Positions 21,371 through 32,480 are shown, counted from the stretch's first letter. The stretch: 64,000 nt of DNA from Tipula vernalis (GCA_958295665.1 OY282560.1:51088333-51152332), one strand, 5' to 3'. Numbers and translations are program-made. The notes: generated from the letters alone by a model not told the origin.

Positions 21371-22559
21371 AGGGATGGCAATACCGTTTGAACTCACCAC
21401 CGCTTTTCCGAGGAAAAATTCTGATATCGAATCTGAGATCAAATCACCGATGGAAGCCACCAGCCATTGAGATATTTTTGTAAAATTCGATCGGGAACTG
21501 TTTGGCAAAGATTTCCGATGCATGGTACTTACTTCGATAAATTTCGACTTAGAGAAACCAGGACAGTTATTAAGTCTCGAAATATGTGTCATGTATATGA
21601 TTGAAAATAAGGTATTTTTGAAAAATGTTTAGTGGCGATGATCGTCCATTAGTTACAAAACAGATTACTGGTAAAATATCTTCTAGAAAAGTTTGAAACC
21701 CGCTATCTTGAATCATCATTTGGATGTGCTGCAACTAATTCATTGATTATCAAATATGCTGGTTAAGTCAGCTATCAAATTTCAATGGAATTGGTGCATA
21801 ATCGCAGTGCATAAATATAAATGTTTGCGTCATCATTTGTGTCCTACGATTTTACCACAGTGCATTTTTGATTGCTCGACGGAATCTGTAGTATGGTTAA
21901 GTTTACAAGGTGAGGATCGGCCAATTGATGGTAATTTACTTTCGAAACTTCCATAGAGCGATGAGAGGTTTTGTTTGGCAAACTTGTTAAAAATCATCTT
22001 CCTTTTTTGGAGCAAACGGTCCAATTATATAGAAACGATAAATAAATGAATTATCAAGAATTATGCGCATTCAACCAATTGGCAATTAAAACCAATTTTT
22101 TGTATTCCGCAAGAGTTCTGGAATTGATCGTTCCTTTAAATTAAAACTCAAAATTTGCGTTTGTTTAGTATGTGGCAGGAATTCTTAAACCTTGCAAATA
22201 CAGTATAATTAAACCTAGCGGTCTCAAGAGGATGAAAAACTGCTGTATCTAGGCTACAAGATGTGGCTCGTAAAACTACAAGGCTAAGGAGTGTTTCGGA
22301 AACTTTGGTTGACGGAATCTTAAATAAACGGCTTGGATAAACGATAATACGCGGAAGGCGAAATATTTGAAAGTAAAATGATCCTGTTGCGCGGCAGCTG
22401 TATACAAATTTTGATATGAGGTAAAAACATGGAAAAACTCCTTAATACTTTGGACGTGAAATTTTGTTCTTGATACTTTTAACTGATCACACTCGAGTTC
22501 AAGTAACATTTACGGATATTTAGCAACTGCTTTTATTTTTCCGTCGTTTTGAATTTGAG
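21371..22559. other. no recognisable gene
   Basis: About 1.2 kb with short, unrelated open frames on both strands (for example 21756-21956 and 22276-22509 minus). I see no conserved motif, tandem repeat or inverted repeat large enough to name. Confidence 0.5.
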
Positions 22560-23900
22560 CCCGAAACTGGTTGATTGTACCGTCCATCTAAACACACTTC
22601 ACCATGTATTTTCTACTTAAGCCGGAGGCTAGAAAATGCAGTAATTGTGGTAAAAATTATAACGCAAACTAGAGTTAAGAAAAAAGATACTCAACGTCAA
22701 AGAGCGGAACAGCAAGCCCTAAACCATATTTTCAAAAGTCAAACCAATGCGGGTCACATTTCTGCTACGATCAATCCAAAACTATCGTACGCGGAAGCTG
22801 TCAGAGGCAATTCTATTAATTCAACCCCAAACGACGAACTGCAAATTTTTAAAGTGATTAATACCCTCAATAAATTAATCAATAACTTTACGCAGATGAC
22901 GGAGACCAATACGAGTCTCATGCTCCAAAACATGACCTTAAATTAGCCAATAGACTAGAGCAACATCAGCTAGAGGTCCAAAATTTCCTGGTGATTTCTG
23001 AAACACATTTTACAAGTACGTGGAATCTGAAAATCAAAGGATGCACCTTTTATGACATTACGCATCCTAGCAGAAAATGGATTGTGGGAACTGCTATCCT
23101 TATCAAGAACAGAATAAGACATTATGAATCCGAATAGTTTATTGTCCACCGAAAGATTCAGTTAAAAGACATCAGTTTGCAAATTACTTCAAAACTGTAG
23201 GAGATAAGTTCCTTGCGGGAGGTAACTACAACGCCAAACATATTGAATGGAATTCCAGACTAATTATCTTCGAAAGGAAAACAACTGTGGAAGTTTTTTT
23301 GTGGAAAATGAAAAACTAGATCACATATCTATTGGCCAACCGAGAGACGAAAAATTCCCGATTTACTGGACTGTTGTGTAACAAAGGGTATAGCTATAGA
23401 TAGCTTGTAATGGCTGAAACGTGTTAGGATATATCTTCTGATCACTCACCGGTACAAAACAAGCTGCAACGGATGCGACACCCTGAAGCTCAGTTTACTT
23501 AAAGTTGGACAAACCGTTTCAGAATGTTTAGCAGTTGTTATTGAAATACACCAACATCAAATTTAAATAAGCGGTGAAAAGGTGAAAATGGCCCTATTAA
23601 AAAAACATGATGAATGGGTTCAACATTATCTCAGTGAACTAACAGCTACTGAAACAACAGGTAAGTCTCTGTGGAAAGCCACAGGTAAGCTGAAACGGTA
23701 AATACTTTCACCTCCTCTGATTCGTCTCCTTGACGGAAACTGGGCAAGAAGTGATACAGATATTTGCACAACACCTTAGTAAAGTATTTATAGCCAACGA
23801 ACAAGCGCCGAAATTATACCTGATGAAGCAGAAGCTGAGGAAATTCAGACAATTAAATACAAATGGTACCAAGCCGAATGTTTGATCCCGTCAATCTAAA
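22560..23900 (+). mobile_element. Jockey-type LINE, 5' part (ORF1 tail, endonuclease, RT start)
   Basis: KCSNCGKNYNAN at about 22635 is the last zinc knuckle of a Jockey-type ORF1. It is followed by KTRVKKKDTQRQRAEQQALN and LSYAEAVRGN (22740-22800), the usual ORF1 tail. Endonuclease pieces follow: LVISETHFTSTWNLKIKGC (about 22990), LAGGNYNAKHIEWNSRL (about 23215, a decayed GGDFNAKH motif) and SSDHSPV (about 23438). KSLWKATGKLKR at 23665 begins the RT part. Many stops are present. The RT core is absent here. Confidence 0.8.
22575..22946 (+). pseudogene. Jockey ORF1 C-terminal fragment
   Basis: An open frame of 123 residues whose second part (KKDTQRQRAEQQALNHIFKS onward, with YAEAVRGN and a Gln/Asn-rich tail) resembles the tail of Jockey ORF1 nucleic-acid-binding proteins. 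The zinc knuckle just upstream lies in a different frame, so a frameshift separates the two. N-terminal parts of ORF1 are missing. Confidence 0.6.
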
Positions 23901-24473
23901 AGAAAAAATTTGCATTACTTCATTATTTCCCTGTAATTTAACTTACCTCTAATTTAACTTGATTGAATTGATAAATCTGGTATCTGATTTGTTGATCTAG
24001 AAAATAAAATAAAAATTAATTAATCATTTAAGTAAATACGCATATGTAATAGTAATAGTAAAATCACTTATCTTTAATTCTTCAACTTTGTAAACAAAAT
24101 CTTGAATTTCAATACTTGTAAACAAAATGTCAATTGTAGATGAATTCTTATGTTTAATTCTAGTTCGATTTTTAGACGAGATAATCGATAACAAAGATTA
24201 TGATCGACACGACACCTGTGTTATAAAAGCTAATATGTTCGAACATAATCTTCGAATTCGAAAATTTAGTCATCACCCTTTACCCCCCATCGAGCAATTC
24301 ATCATAATCAGCTAACTGATCAACTTTACAATAAGGAAAACTCGTCATTTCCTCATTTATCATCACGTGGCGGTGGCGTCATATCAAGATATGTACCCAT
24401 TTTGATAAATTTTGCTTATTTTTTATTATTAATAATTAAATTAAAACTGTTATATACTCGTATTAATTGGATT
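23901..24473. other. AT-rich spacer
   Basis: No gene or repeat is recognised. The 62-residue frame at 24127-24315 shows no known motif. The right edge abuts the telomere-like tail of a LINE at 24474. Confidence 0.5.
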
Positions 24474-25200
24474 ATAGGTTAGGTTAGGTTGGAGTGGCTG
24501 CTTACGCACACTTAGACCGGTGACGGTCCATTGTGATACCACAGGATGTATCCCCTTTTACCCCTATTGGATCCATTTCGAGCTACTTATGTAGCGTAAG
24601 ACGTCCCGCACTTTACTGTTTTCGAGATTCGAGAGGCAGTCCATCTTGAACTTACCTAAGGGTTTGTGCCTTCTGAGAGCCAATGCTGGACACGAGCAAA
24701 GGAAGTGGACCAACGTCTCTTCCTCCTCTTCGTCCAAGCAGCTTCTGCAGAAGTCATTAGCCTCCAGACCCAGCCTTCTTGCATGTTCTCCAAAAAGGCA
24801 GTGGCCCTTGAGAATTCCTACGACCGTTCTTAATTCACGTCTGCGTAAGGATATTAATGCCCTAGTGCGCCCCAAGTCCAGCTTTGGCCAAACTTGTCTT
24901 GTAACTCTACAGGTGAGGGTGTTAGACCACCTTTCCCCCGCTGAGGATAGCGCCTGCTTCCCAAGTGCTTGTCTCAGCGCTGTAATAGGCCTCCCAGACT
25001 TGCCCTTTCCGGTTGCAGCTGGAGAGTCGTACCATGCCTAGCAAGTTCATCTGCCCTGCAGTTCCCCATGACGCCCGAGTGACCTGGGACCCAGACTACC
25101 TGGATATTGAAATGCTCACCCATCTCATTTAGAGATGAGTGACAACTCAAAGCCACCCGTGACGCCAAAGACACCGATTCTAACGACCGGATCGCCGCTT
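24474..25200 (-). mobile_element. RNase H-bearing LINE, 3' end (R1/LOA/I-like)
   Basis: Read on the minus strand, NIQVVWVPGHSGVMGNCRAD (about 25110-25050) is the last RNase H motif. A C-terminal domain follows with FCRSCLDEEEEETLVHFLCS (24770-24700), a Cys-rich segment found after RNase H in several LINE clades. The element is heavily 5'-truncated and ends in three AACCT units (24474-24490 on the plus strand as TAGGTTAGGTTAGGTT). A second, divergent copy lies at 45216-45960 and ends in the same way. Confidence 0.8.
24564..25174 (-). pseudogene. LINE RNase H tail and Cys-rich C-terminal domain
   Basis: Two overlapping frames, 25174-24974 and 24875-24564, hold the RNase H end (VPGHSGVMGNCRADELARHG) and the C-terminal region (SLRRRELRTVVGILKGHCLF, then CRSCLDEEEEETLVHFLCSC). 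The Cys-His spacing suggests zinc binding. The frame break between them, near 24900-25000, is a frameshift in the decayed copy. RT and endonuclease are absent. Confidence 0.75.
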
Positions 25201-25729
25201 AATTGGATTATAAATAATTTAACAAATTTTGCACGATTATTCACAAATAATTTCTATTAATCAATAGAATGTCGCATTCATTTAACCAATAGTAGTTGAC
25301 GTATACGAATTAAATGTTTGAACAAAGTGCGGTAATTTCGAGTAGAACTACCCGCCAACATAATTTTACTTTATCAACATTTGAAAGCGAGTAGTTGTAC
25401 ACACGATTCCACACCATGTTGGAATTTACCCTAAATCATACTATAGAAAAATCGCTTTTTCGTTGAATCAACGCTGACTTCTCGATATCGAATTTAATAA
25501 AACCACGCTCTCCAAAGTCAAATCAAGGTTATTTCAAAATCAAATTTGAAATCATATCCAGTTGAGTTTACGACACAATTTTCCGCTACATATGTAAATC
25601 AATTGTTACGTTCGGTTAACCAATATTAATTAAAATATTACTTTATAAACTAAAGTGAATAGTGAGTGTCAATTTCTACGATAACGTTAAGCAAATAAAA
25701 GAGATGTTGATCACCTTAATCAAAATGGC
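25201..25729. other. possible leader or LTR of the plus-strand BEL/Pao element
   Basis: AT-rich sequence with no gene, directly upstream of the BEL/Pao gag start. Position would suit an LTR, but I found no repeat partner and no primer-binding site I could name, so this is only a placement argument. Confidence 0.3.
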
Positions 25730-26540
25730 CGAGCTCGCATCACTGAAGAAGCAACATGCCACCAACAGAGTCGTTTAACAAATATATTGAAATTTGCCGA
25801 GGATGCATCAATTGAACACTTCCGAACCCGCCTAGCCCGACTTGAAACTTTAATGGCTGAATTCACCATAATCGAGGGCAAAATCTTCACCCTAGATCCC
25901 AATGAAGAATCGGATTACATCTACGAAGAGAATTACTACAACTCTGTTACCAGTTTAAATAAATGCATAAGATCTAGGACCATGTCCGCCAACAATATTT
26001 CACCAGATATGTCATTCAATGCAACACACATCGACCATACACGAGACTATACTGAACGGCAATCATTCCACGACCTCTTCGCCAGCACCATTCATGAGTT
26101 AACGTCTTTGAGCCCTGTCCAAAAATTCCAATACCTCAAAGGGATGCTAAGAGGTGAGGCTGCCGTTCTGCTGAAACACATTAGTGTCACGGAGAGCAAC
26201 TATATAGGCGCCTTAAATAATCAACTCGTTTGTTTATACGTACGTTCATGGATCAGCCTTCGATTTCCAGAGCTAACTCATCCAATATCAAATGACTAAT
26301 GGATACTTCGGATGAGGTGATACGAGGATTGAAAGCTTTGGGCGAAAACGCTGAGACACGTGACCATTGGTTGATCTCCATTATGGTGCAAAAATTGGAT
26401 GACAAGTCGAAAATATTATGGGCAGAAACAGTCACAAGCTTAACAGTCACAATTCCCAAACTTTGTTGAATTCCTAACGCGACGTATTGACACCCTAGAA
26501 TCAGTGAAATCATCCATTAAGCAGCCGACTTCCAAATAAG
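25727..26540 (+). pseudogene. BEL/Pao Gag N-terminal and middle region
   Basis: A start at MAELASLKKQHATNRVV (about 25724) is followed by a frame change. The 170-residue frame 25787-26299 then has FRTRLARLETLMAEFTIIEG and SDYIYEENYYNSVTSLNKCI, the usual BEL/Pao gag opening. SPVQKFQYLKGMLRGEAAVL is the gag signature (about residues 115-134). Another frame holds MDTSDEVIRGLKALGENAET (26300-26360). An indel separates the two. The region around SFAGDYSEW is replaced by a shortened, altered segment. Confidence 0.8.
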
Positions 26541-27020
26541 ACATCAAAAGTCACCTCTTACCAGAGAATCCAGCTTCTCCTGTGGCATATGCCAACAAAA
26601 GGATCACTCATTGTTTGCCTGCAAATATTTTAATGAAATGGATGTGACCAAGAGAAGAGATTGGGCCAGAGATAAACACAGATGTTTCAACTGTCTAAGC
26701 AACTCACACCTAATTCAGATATGTTCGTCCAAGCGCCGATGCCTTCACTGTAGGAAAAAAGATCAAACAATGCTTCATTTGCCGGAGAACATTACAAACA
26801 GTGTCGCTCAGAATCCACCGATAGCTAAGACCGAGGAGCTGCTTTCCCTTTATTCGCGAAACAACATACCGCTTTAATCGACATAGTAAGTCCTCTCGGA
26901 AACACACTAACTTGCCGCGCTCTATTGGATTCCGGTTCACAAGCCAGCTTCATTACCGAAGCTTCTGCACATCGTCTTGGTCTAAAGAAACGAAACTCAA
27001 GATTCTCAGTCGTCGGATTA
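26541..27020 (+). pseudogene. BEL/Pao Gag zinc knuckles and protease start
   Basis: CGICQQKDHSLFACKYF and HRCFNCLSNSHLIQICSSKR with CLHCRKK form the Cys-rich nucleocapsid part. After a frameshift, LTCRALLDSGSQASFITEAS (about 26910-26970) gives the protease active site, with DSG intact. The protease continues with HRLGLKKRNSRFSVVGLGGS and is then broken. In BEL/Pao the D-S-G variant of the retropepsin motif is normal. Confidence 0.8.
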
Positions 27021-27159
27021 GGAGGTTCTAATCTTTGGTGAATGTCGACAGCTAAGATACCAATTTCCAAAAGAGAGTTGGGCGGCCTGATCCTTCCGAG
27101 CCAATACGCCATTTCCAGTTAACTACCGTTACATATGGTTTAGCATCATCTGTATTCCT

Positions 27160-27400
27160 AGCCACCAGAGTCCTGAATGCAACAGCCGATAATAAGCAAG
27201 CATCATTCCTAATTGCAGCCAAGGCAATTAGTCGCGATACCTACGTCGACGATTTAATGACTGGGACCAACACCGAATCTGAACGTATACAATTAAAATA
27301 TTCCATAAGTAAACTATTGTCTCAGAATGGCTTTAATCTTCGCAAATGGATGTCTAATTCAAATGTTATTCTAGATCATGTTGTTCTAAACCATTGAAGA
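27160..27400 (+). pseudogene. BEL/Pao RT palm fragment with intact YVDD
   Basis: One frame reads TRVLNATADNKQASFLIAAK, then DTYVDDLMTGTNTESERIQL and LLSQNGFNLRKWMSN. YVDDL is the canonical BEL/Pao catalytic motif, intact here in contrast to the copy at 5329-6168. The fragment is joined to the protease piece by a large deletion and ends abruptly. Confidence 0.8.
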
Positions 27401-27439
27401 AACCACCCAAAGCGATTCAAATTCAATAAAGGTACGTGG

Positions 27440-27990
27440 GCTAAATTGGGACCCAAATACAGATCAATTTTGCTGGTGTTCCACAAGGCAGGATGCTAGG
27501 TCCACTATTACATTTGATCTATACAGCGCAGAACTGCTACCATCAAAATACGTAAAAGTTTTAAACATCACAACACCAAAATGTTAAATAACTCGCCCTA
27601 CATTTAGAGAGAAGGCTTACATGGAAAAAGCACATCGAAGCTAAACGTCAACAAATTAAGTTAAGGTGTGTTATTGTAAAATGAACTGGTTAATAGGGAA
27701 ACATTCCAGCTTAAACCTAGACTGTAACGTTTTACTACATAAAATGGTACTGAAACCTATCCGAACTGCTTGTGCTTCCAAAACATTTAAATTGCAACGA
27801 ATGCAGTCAAGAATACTAAGAATAATAATAAATGCACCCTGGTGTATACTTAACACAAACGTATCGTACATAGAGATCTAAACATTACAACAGTATAGCA
27901 GACACAATCAAGCAGTACAGTAAAAGGTACCAGTTGAAATTAGAAAAACATTTCAACGCTTTAACCAGGTAAATTTTAAAAAGGCCCAAA
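27440..27990 (+). mobile_element. Jockey-type LINE, 3' part (RT end to C-terminus)
   Basis: FAGVPQGRMLGPLLHLIYTA is the conserved [11 protein letters not shown] block of Jockey RT. After a deletion the sequence continues LHLERRLTWKKHIEAKRQQI, KMNWLIGKHSSLNLDCNVLL and LQRMQSRILRIIINAPW, the thumb and C-terminal domain. It ends near EIRKTFQRFN and an A-rich stretch. Frames are broken. It lies on the same strand as 22560-23900 and contains the part of the LINE missing there. Confidence 0.8.
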
Positions 27991-29430
27991 TACCGGTGTC
28001 TTAAAAAAACGAATTAATCAAAAGTTTGTGTTAGTTTATAAGATTTGATTATATCTTGTGAGTTTTCAATATAGGAAAGATTCAAGAATAAAGCATTAGG
28101 CGGTTTGAACAAAAAAAAAATTTACTCATGAGTCATGGTCACATTAGAAAAACGATCAGATTCACCCTGTCTTGGTAGTAATAGTGAGCTAGTGACCTCT
28201 ATATTACACTGGACATAAACAAAATTATTAATTAAATTTTGTGTGGTGATTTGTGATAGTATGGGGATCAATTTTGGATAACAAAGCTTTGGATCACAAT
28301 TGTATTATAGTTAAATAGGGTCATTGACATTTAGAAAATATTTAGGTTGATAATTAATTTTTGATTATTTTACAGATAAATTAAAATTAAGGAAATTTTA
28401 CGACTAAATACTCATATATAAGATTAATCTAAGGTAAGAATTAAGAGTTAACCTTTATAGATATTTTGTATTTTAATTTCATTTTAGGTTTCAACAACAG
28501 ACACGAATAAAATGAAAGAATTTTTTTTGATATGAATCGTACAAAAAGGAACGGTATCTTGCAAATAGTTGAAATCAAAGGCAGAAGATTATTCAAAGAT
28601 GAGGAGCTTTTACAAAAGCCGTCACGCAAACATGAGGTAAGTGATAGTTTTTACTGCAGTCTGGGGAGTTGTTTCCAATTTACGAACGGTTGACTGTACT
28701 TCGTATGATGTATTGTTTGTATAGTGATCCTAGCATATTTGAATTCAAATGACGGGATTTCCCAGAAAATTGGAAAAATGATGTTCGATTGTAAGTTTTG
28801 TTGAAGTAATACTTCCAGAAATTCTGACAGCTGGATCTGTATACTGTGAAGTTTAAGTGGCATTGAATTATAGTTTAGGCAAAAATGTCATATTAGAAAA
28901 ATGGTTGCAATCTAACAGAGAGGTCGATTTTAGACAGGTTTTCATAAATTCGGCAATTAAATTTGAACATATTAATTTGAAAGAGGACTTTATCGTTATT
29001 TCAACTTTGATATTCGATACAATCGAAAGTTGGCGATACGTTGAGAAATTCAAAATATGTACTAAGGAAAAAGTTCGCTGTCACCGGGACTGATAACTTT
29101 TTCATATTTTCAGATGTGAAGGCTCCGTAAAATTTGCATTTCTCTGGTATCGATTGGTTTCATAATATTGAAAAAATTTTAGCAAACCTACAATATGTCG
29201 CAGGGGCCGGTCTGAAAGGAAATATGGCAGGTGCAAGGCAATTTGATCGACACTGCTCTTCAGCCATTGAACATACACCCCCCTTTGAACGGACCTAGAT
29301 GAAGAGCAAACAGCTGGCTGAAATTTTGTGATGTTGAAATGGTGAAATGTTGATTGCCGTCTAAATTTACGTAATTCAATTGTAAAGATGAATTTACTGG
29401 TTTGTAGAATAACTCTGCTAAACGAAAATA
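27991..29430. other. unassigned region with a possible exon
   Basis: Nothing here matches a family I recognise. Around 28480-28636 a T-rich tract plus AG is followed by an open stretch (MNRTKRNGILQIVEIKGRRL then FKDEELLQKPSRKHE) ending in a GAG|GTAAGT donor-like site at 28636. Another frame, 28857-29093, and a stretch near 29110-29250 (APWNLHFSGIDWFHNIEKIL after one stop codon is disregarded) also look coding-like. These could be a decayed gene or unknown repeat. Confidence 0.35.
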
Positions 29431-29440
29431 CAGTAAGATG

Positions 29441-29767
29441 CTACTCTTCATTTGAAATTGTGGTTGAGACTGGTAAAAGGCACAACTTTTGTACTGGATG
29501 CTTCATTTCGTTGTTGCGAGTTTTTAAAGTGACAACCCTGACTAGACCGTCTGAACCAGGGTGTAGTCGAGTCACCCTGCCAAATATCCAGTGATTGACA
29601 GTTAAGTTTTTGTCATTTACCAAGACAGCGTCATCCACCTGCAGTGCGGGTTCCCTACTCTGCCATTTGGTTCGCTTTTGCAAAGAAGTAAGATATTCGA
29701 TCTGCCATCTCCTCCAGAAGTGTTGGCTCATCTGTTGAACTACTTGCCAACGAGTTAGATGTGACAT
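29441..29767 (-). pseudogene. BEL/Pao integrase C-terminal domain
   Basis: The 108-residue frame has LTRWQVVQQMSQHFWRRWQI, LTSLQKRTKWQSREPALQVD, DDAVLVNDKNLTVNHWIFGR and [20 protein letters not shown], then KLCLLPV. This is the full, well-preserved C-terminal integrase block that BEL/Pao elements carry, including the terminal PV-x-K-L-x-x-LP motif. Confidence 0.87.
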
Positions 29768-29814
29768 TTTTAGATCTGCTATGTTCGTTTCTGGAATTTT
29801 CGTTTGTGGATGCC

Positions 29815-30393
29815 CTATATCAAAAAGTGCGATATAGTTAATGGATCAACTTCATCGTCGTTGATGATACAAAGCGGCCGGGAGTTTAGGATCCCCTCTA
29901 CTTCAGCCAGGAGAGTATACATTTCCTCTATGGTTAAAATGTGTTTCCCTATTACCCTTTTAAGGTGAAATTTGCTTGATATAATCGCCGCCTCCCAAAG
30001 GCCTCCGAAATGCGGAGAATGAGGTGGAATAAAATTCCAGGTGATTCGGTTCCTGAACAAATAATACGATATATTATTTCATAATTTAGTAAGCTTGTTG
30101 AAATCCCGCTGCAATTTGCTGTCCGAACCGATACAATTTGTGCCGTTGTCAAACCTTTTCAACGCCCCCAGGAATGCATCGCTGGATAAATCGCAAACCA
30201 ATTCTAAGTGGACAGCTTTTACACTCAAACATATGAATAGGCATACATAAGCCTTATACGTTTTTGGTCCTCGTCCCTTGGTAAGGTGAATTGATATAGG
30301 CCCTGCGTAGTCTACGTCGGTTTTTAAAAACGGACGTATTAGTTCGACCCGGGAACGCGGCAAACGGCCCATTAATTGTTTTTTGTTAATCAT
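29815..30393 (-). pseudogene. BEL/Pao integrase zinc-binding end and catalytic core
   Basis: MINKKQLMGRLPRSRVELIR, VDYAGPISIHLTKGRGPKTY (first catalytic Asp), AYVCLFICLSVKAVHLELVC and FDNGTNCIGSDSKLQRDFNK (second Asp, read across the end of one frame) lead into ITWNFIPPHSPHFGGLWEAA, which in the family carries the Glu within GGLWE. AEVEGILNSRPLC follows. Two frames are needed, so at least one indel is present between about 30060 and 30150. Confidence 0.85.
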
Positions 30394-30559
30394 TTTTTGA
30401 TGATTTCTTTCGCCTTATTTTTGCCATTGGATATCCAATACTCTTGACGTATGTAGAATAACGGCTAAGCAGTTCGTCGTACCACGCAATCGACTCTGTG
30501 AACGTAAGAGTGAATACCATATACTTTATTTGCTTGCCTCTTCTTCGCGGTGGCCCCTG

Positions 30560-30957
30560 TGGTGGATTTTGCGGATGCATCAAAGACGACTCTCATTCTG
30601 CTCGTAGTACTTGTTGTTTCAAGCACGCCATGATGCAGTAGATAGAAACCCTTTTCTGACGCTTCTGTGGGCGATATTTCGATCATCGCGTGCGAAACGG
30701 CGTTCGATTCCTCTGAGTCTTTGAATTGCAGACACCAATGAGTTTCCCAACTTGTTCAGTGGCTCTTTAAAGGGCAACTTGACTATGAACCGGCCTTGAT
30801 GATCTCGTTCCGAATTCGTGGTGAAATGCTCCTCACAAAACATTTCTTCTGGGGATAAAAGCTTATCTGCTGTGTTAACGGATTCTAGCCCCCAAAATCT
30901 TCTTAGGCTTTCATCAATCTTAAACATTTCCCTTTCCTTTGTAGATAGAGCCAGCAT
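30560..30957 (-). pseudogene. BEL/Pao pre-RT region and first RT block
   Basis: KEREMFKIDESLRRFWGLES and LPFKEPLNKLGNSLVSAIQR are the conserved stretch between protease and RT in BEL/Pao. A frame change leads to GFYLLHHGVLETTSTTSRMR and VVFDASAKSTTG, the opening RT motif. The remainder of RT is absent; HPQNPPQGPPRRRGKQIKYM and DELLSRYSTYVKSI follow, which belong to the integrase side, marking a deletion of RT and RNase H. Confidence 0.82.
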
Positions 30958-31155
30958 AGTAATTGGTTCATTTTCCGTTGAATGTTGAGCTTGTCCAGAA
31001 ACTACCCAGCCGAAAACTGTATTCTGAAGGATGGATTCATTTGGGCTGGTTTTGATTTGACTATCTTGGAGAAGATCAAAGAAGTAGTCGGCTCCAATAA
31101 GAACATCGATGTTACTTCATTTGTTAAATTGTGGATCGGCTAGTTTGAGATTTGG

Positions 31156-31449
31156 CTAACTTTTTAAGTTTACTAGCTGATTTCGAGGAGATAATTGACC
31201 TGTAATTTTTGGTATTACCAGCGTTTCGATGGAGAATTCTGGAAAAGCTTCCGGTCTAATGTTTATGACGGCTAGACCCTTAGATATCACTGACCCCGAT
31301 TGACCTATTCCAGTGATGGTAATGCGCGCGTTACGCTTTTTCAACCGAGGACGTTGTATACAACTTTCCGTGATGAAACTGGCCTGCGAACCAGAATCTA
31401 GTAATGCTCTGCAGGGTATTATTCTTCCCGCATCATCTACGACATTCAC
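31156..31449 (-). pseudogene. BEL/Pao aspartic protease
   Basis: The 97-residue frame reads DDAGRIIPCRALLDSGSQAS, then FITESCIQRPRLKKRNARIT, ITGIGQSGSVISKGLAVINI and FSIETLVIPKITGQLSP. The active-site DSG and the flap region are preserved. It corresponds nearly block for block with the protease piece at 26900-27020. Confidence 0.85.
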
Positions 31450-31642
31450 GAAAGGTGGCGAATGATTTGACCACTGCGTGATCCTTCAATAACTCTTCTG
31501 AACCGTCAGTTATCACATGACTTTTTAACTCGGATTTTGGAATTGCTCGCTTGGGTGTGGGAATTAATGATTCGGGAGTGTCTATGCGTCTACCTAAGAA
31601 TTTATAAGATTTAACTTGCTCTGCCGATTGTTCAGCCCAGAG

Positions 31643-31852
31643 CTAATTTGTTTTGTTATCGCTAGTCTCAGCTATTTCCCCGAGTGCTTTAAGTCCGCGA
31701 ATTACTTCATCCGATGTATCCATGATGCGCTTTATGTTTGATGCTGTAGAATGATGAATAGATGGTTGCTCGACAAATGTACGAATAAATGTATTGATAA
31801 TGTGTTTCTTGCAGTCATATCTATTGTTCTGTACCAAGAGGTTGGGTTCCAC
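31643..31852 (-). pseudogene. BEL/Pao Gag middle fragment
   Basis: The end of this frame, KRIMDTSDEVIRGLKALGEI, matches the plus-strand copy's MDTSDEVIRGLKALGENAET (26300-26360), showing it is gag. VEQPSIHHSTASN precedes it. The right edge at about 31852 is where a non-coding insertion begins. Confidence 0.75.
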
Positions 31853-31859
31853 AATTGAA

Positions 31860-32480
31860 ATTCGAAACTTGGTACAGAAAATGATGATGCGATAAACTGG
31901 ATGATAATTTTTTATTTTAGCTTTTATTAAGATCTGAACGCTTTGGTGGTTGATGTAAGAAGAAAGTATATTTGTTCAAAAAATAATTTTTACAATATTT
32001 TTAGTTAATAATAATTATAATAGGTGGCCAATAATAATTAAGCATGAAAGTATTGAACCACCCGCTTATTCCGCAATTAAGCTATGCATATAATTTTAAC
32101 ATTTGTAAGGTTATAAATTGATTGTCAAATTAGAATTTAATTTGGTAAACAATACAAAGGGGTAACAAATTCAATGTTATTAAATTAAAATCTAAATTAA
32201 TTCTAGTTTGTTATCAATTAATTCAGAACACAAATATGTAGTGTTGTATTATTAAATCAGGTAAGTAACTAAATATTAAGTTGTGATTCTAATTGGAAAT
32301 TAATTTTATGTATACATTTTCTTATATGATTTTAGGTTAAGATTTACAACAACAACAATACTAATGGATTAAATTTTAAAGATAAGTACATAATTTCGAT
32401 TTTAGAAAGTTAATGCTAATTGTTTTTTATTATTTCTGTTTTTTGCAGTTGTTCCTGGTAGTGGTTTCAACACTTTACTT
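31860..32480. other. AT-rich insertion inside BEL/Pao gag
   Basis: About 620 bp with no coding potential interrupts the gag reading: gag text stops near 32480 and resumes near 31852 on the minus strand. The plus-strand relative runs through the same point without such an insert. I found no clear terminal inverted repeats or target duplication by eye, so its nature (MITE, intron-like segment or random insertion) is open. Confidence 0.55.

Larger units (their letters stand above)
25730..27400 (+). mobile_element. BEL/Pao retrotransposon, partial (+ strand)
   Basis: Gag (25727-26540), gag zinc knuckles (26660-26760), protease (26880-27010) and a short RT palm fragment (27160-27400) follow in BEL/Pao order. 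RNase H and integrase are missing; the sequence passes into a Jockey LINE 3' end. Gag and protease blocks closely resemble those of the minus-strand element at 29440-32982, so both belong to one family. Confidence 0.85.
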
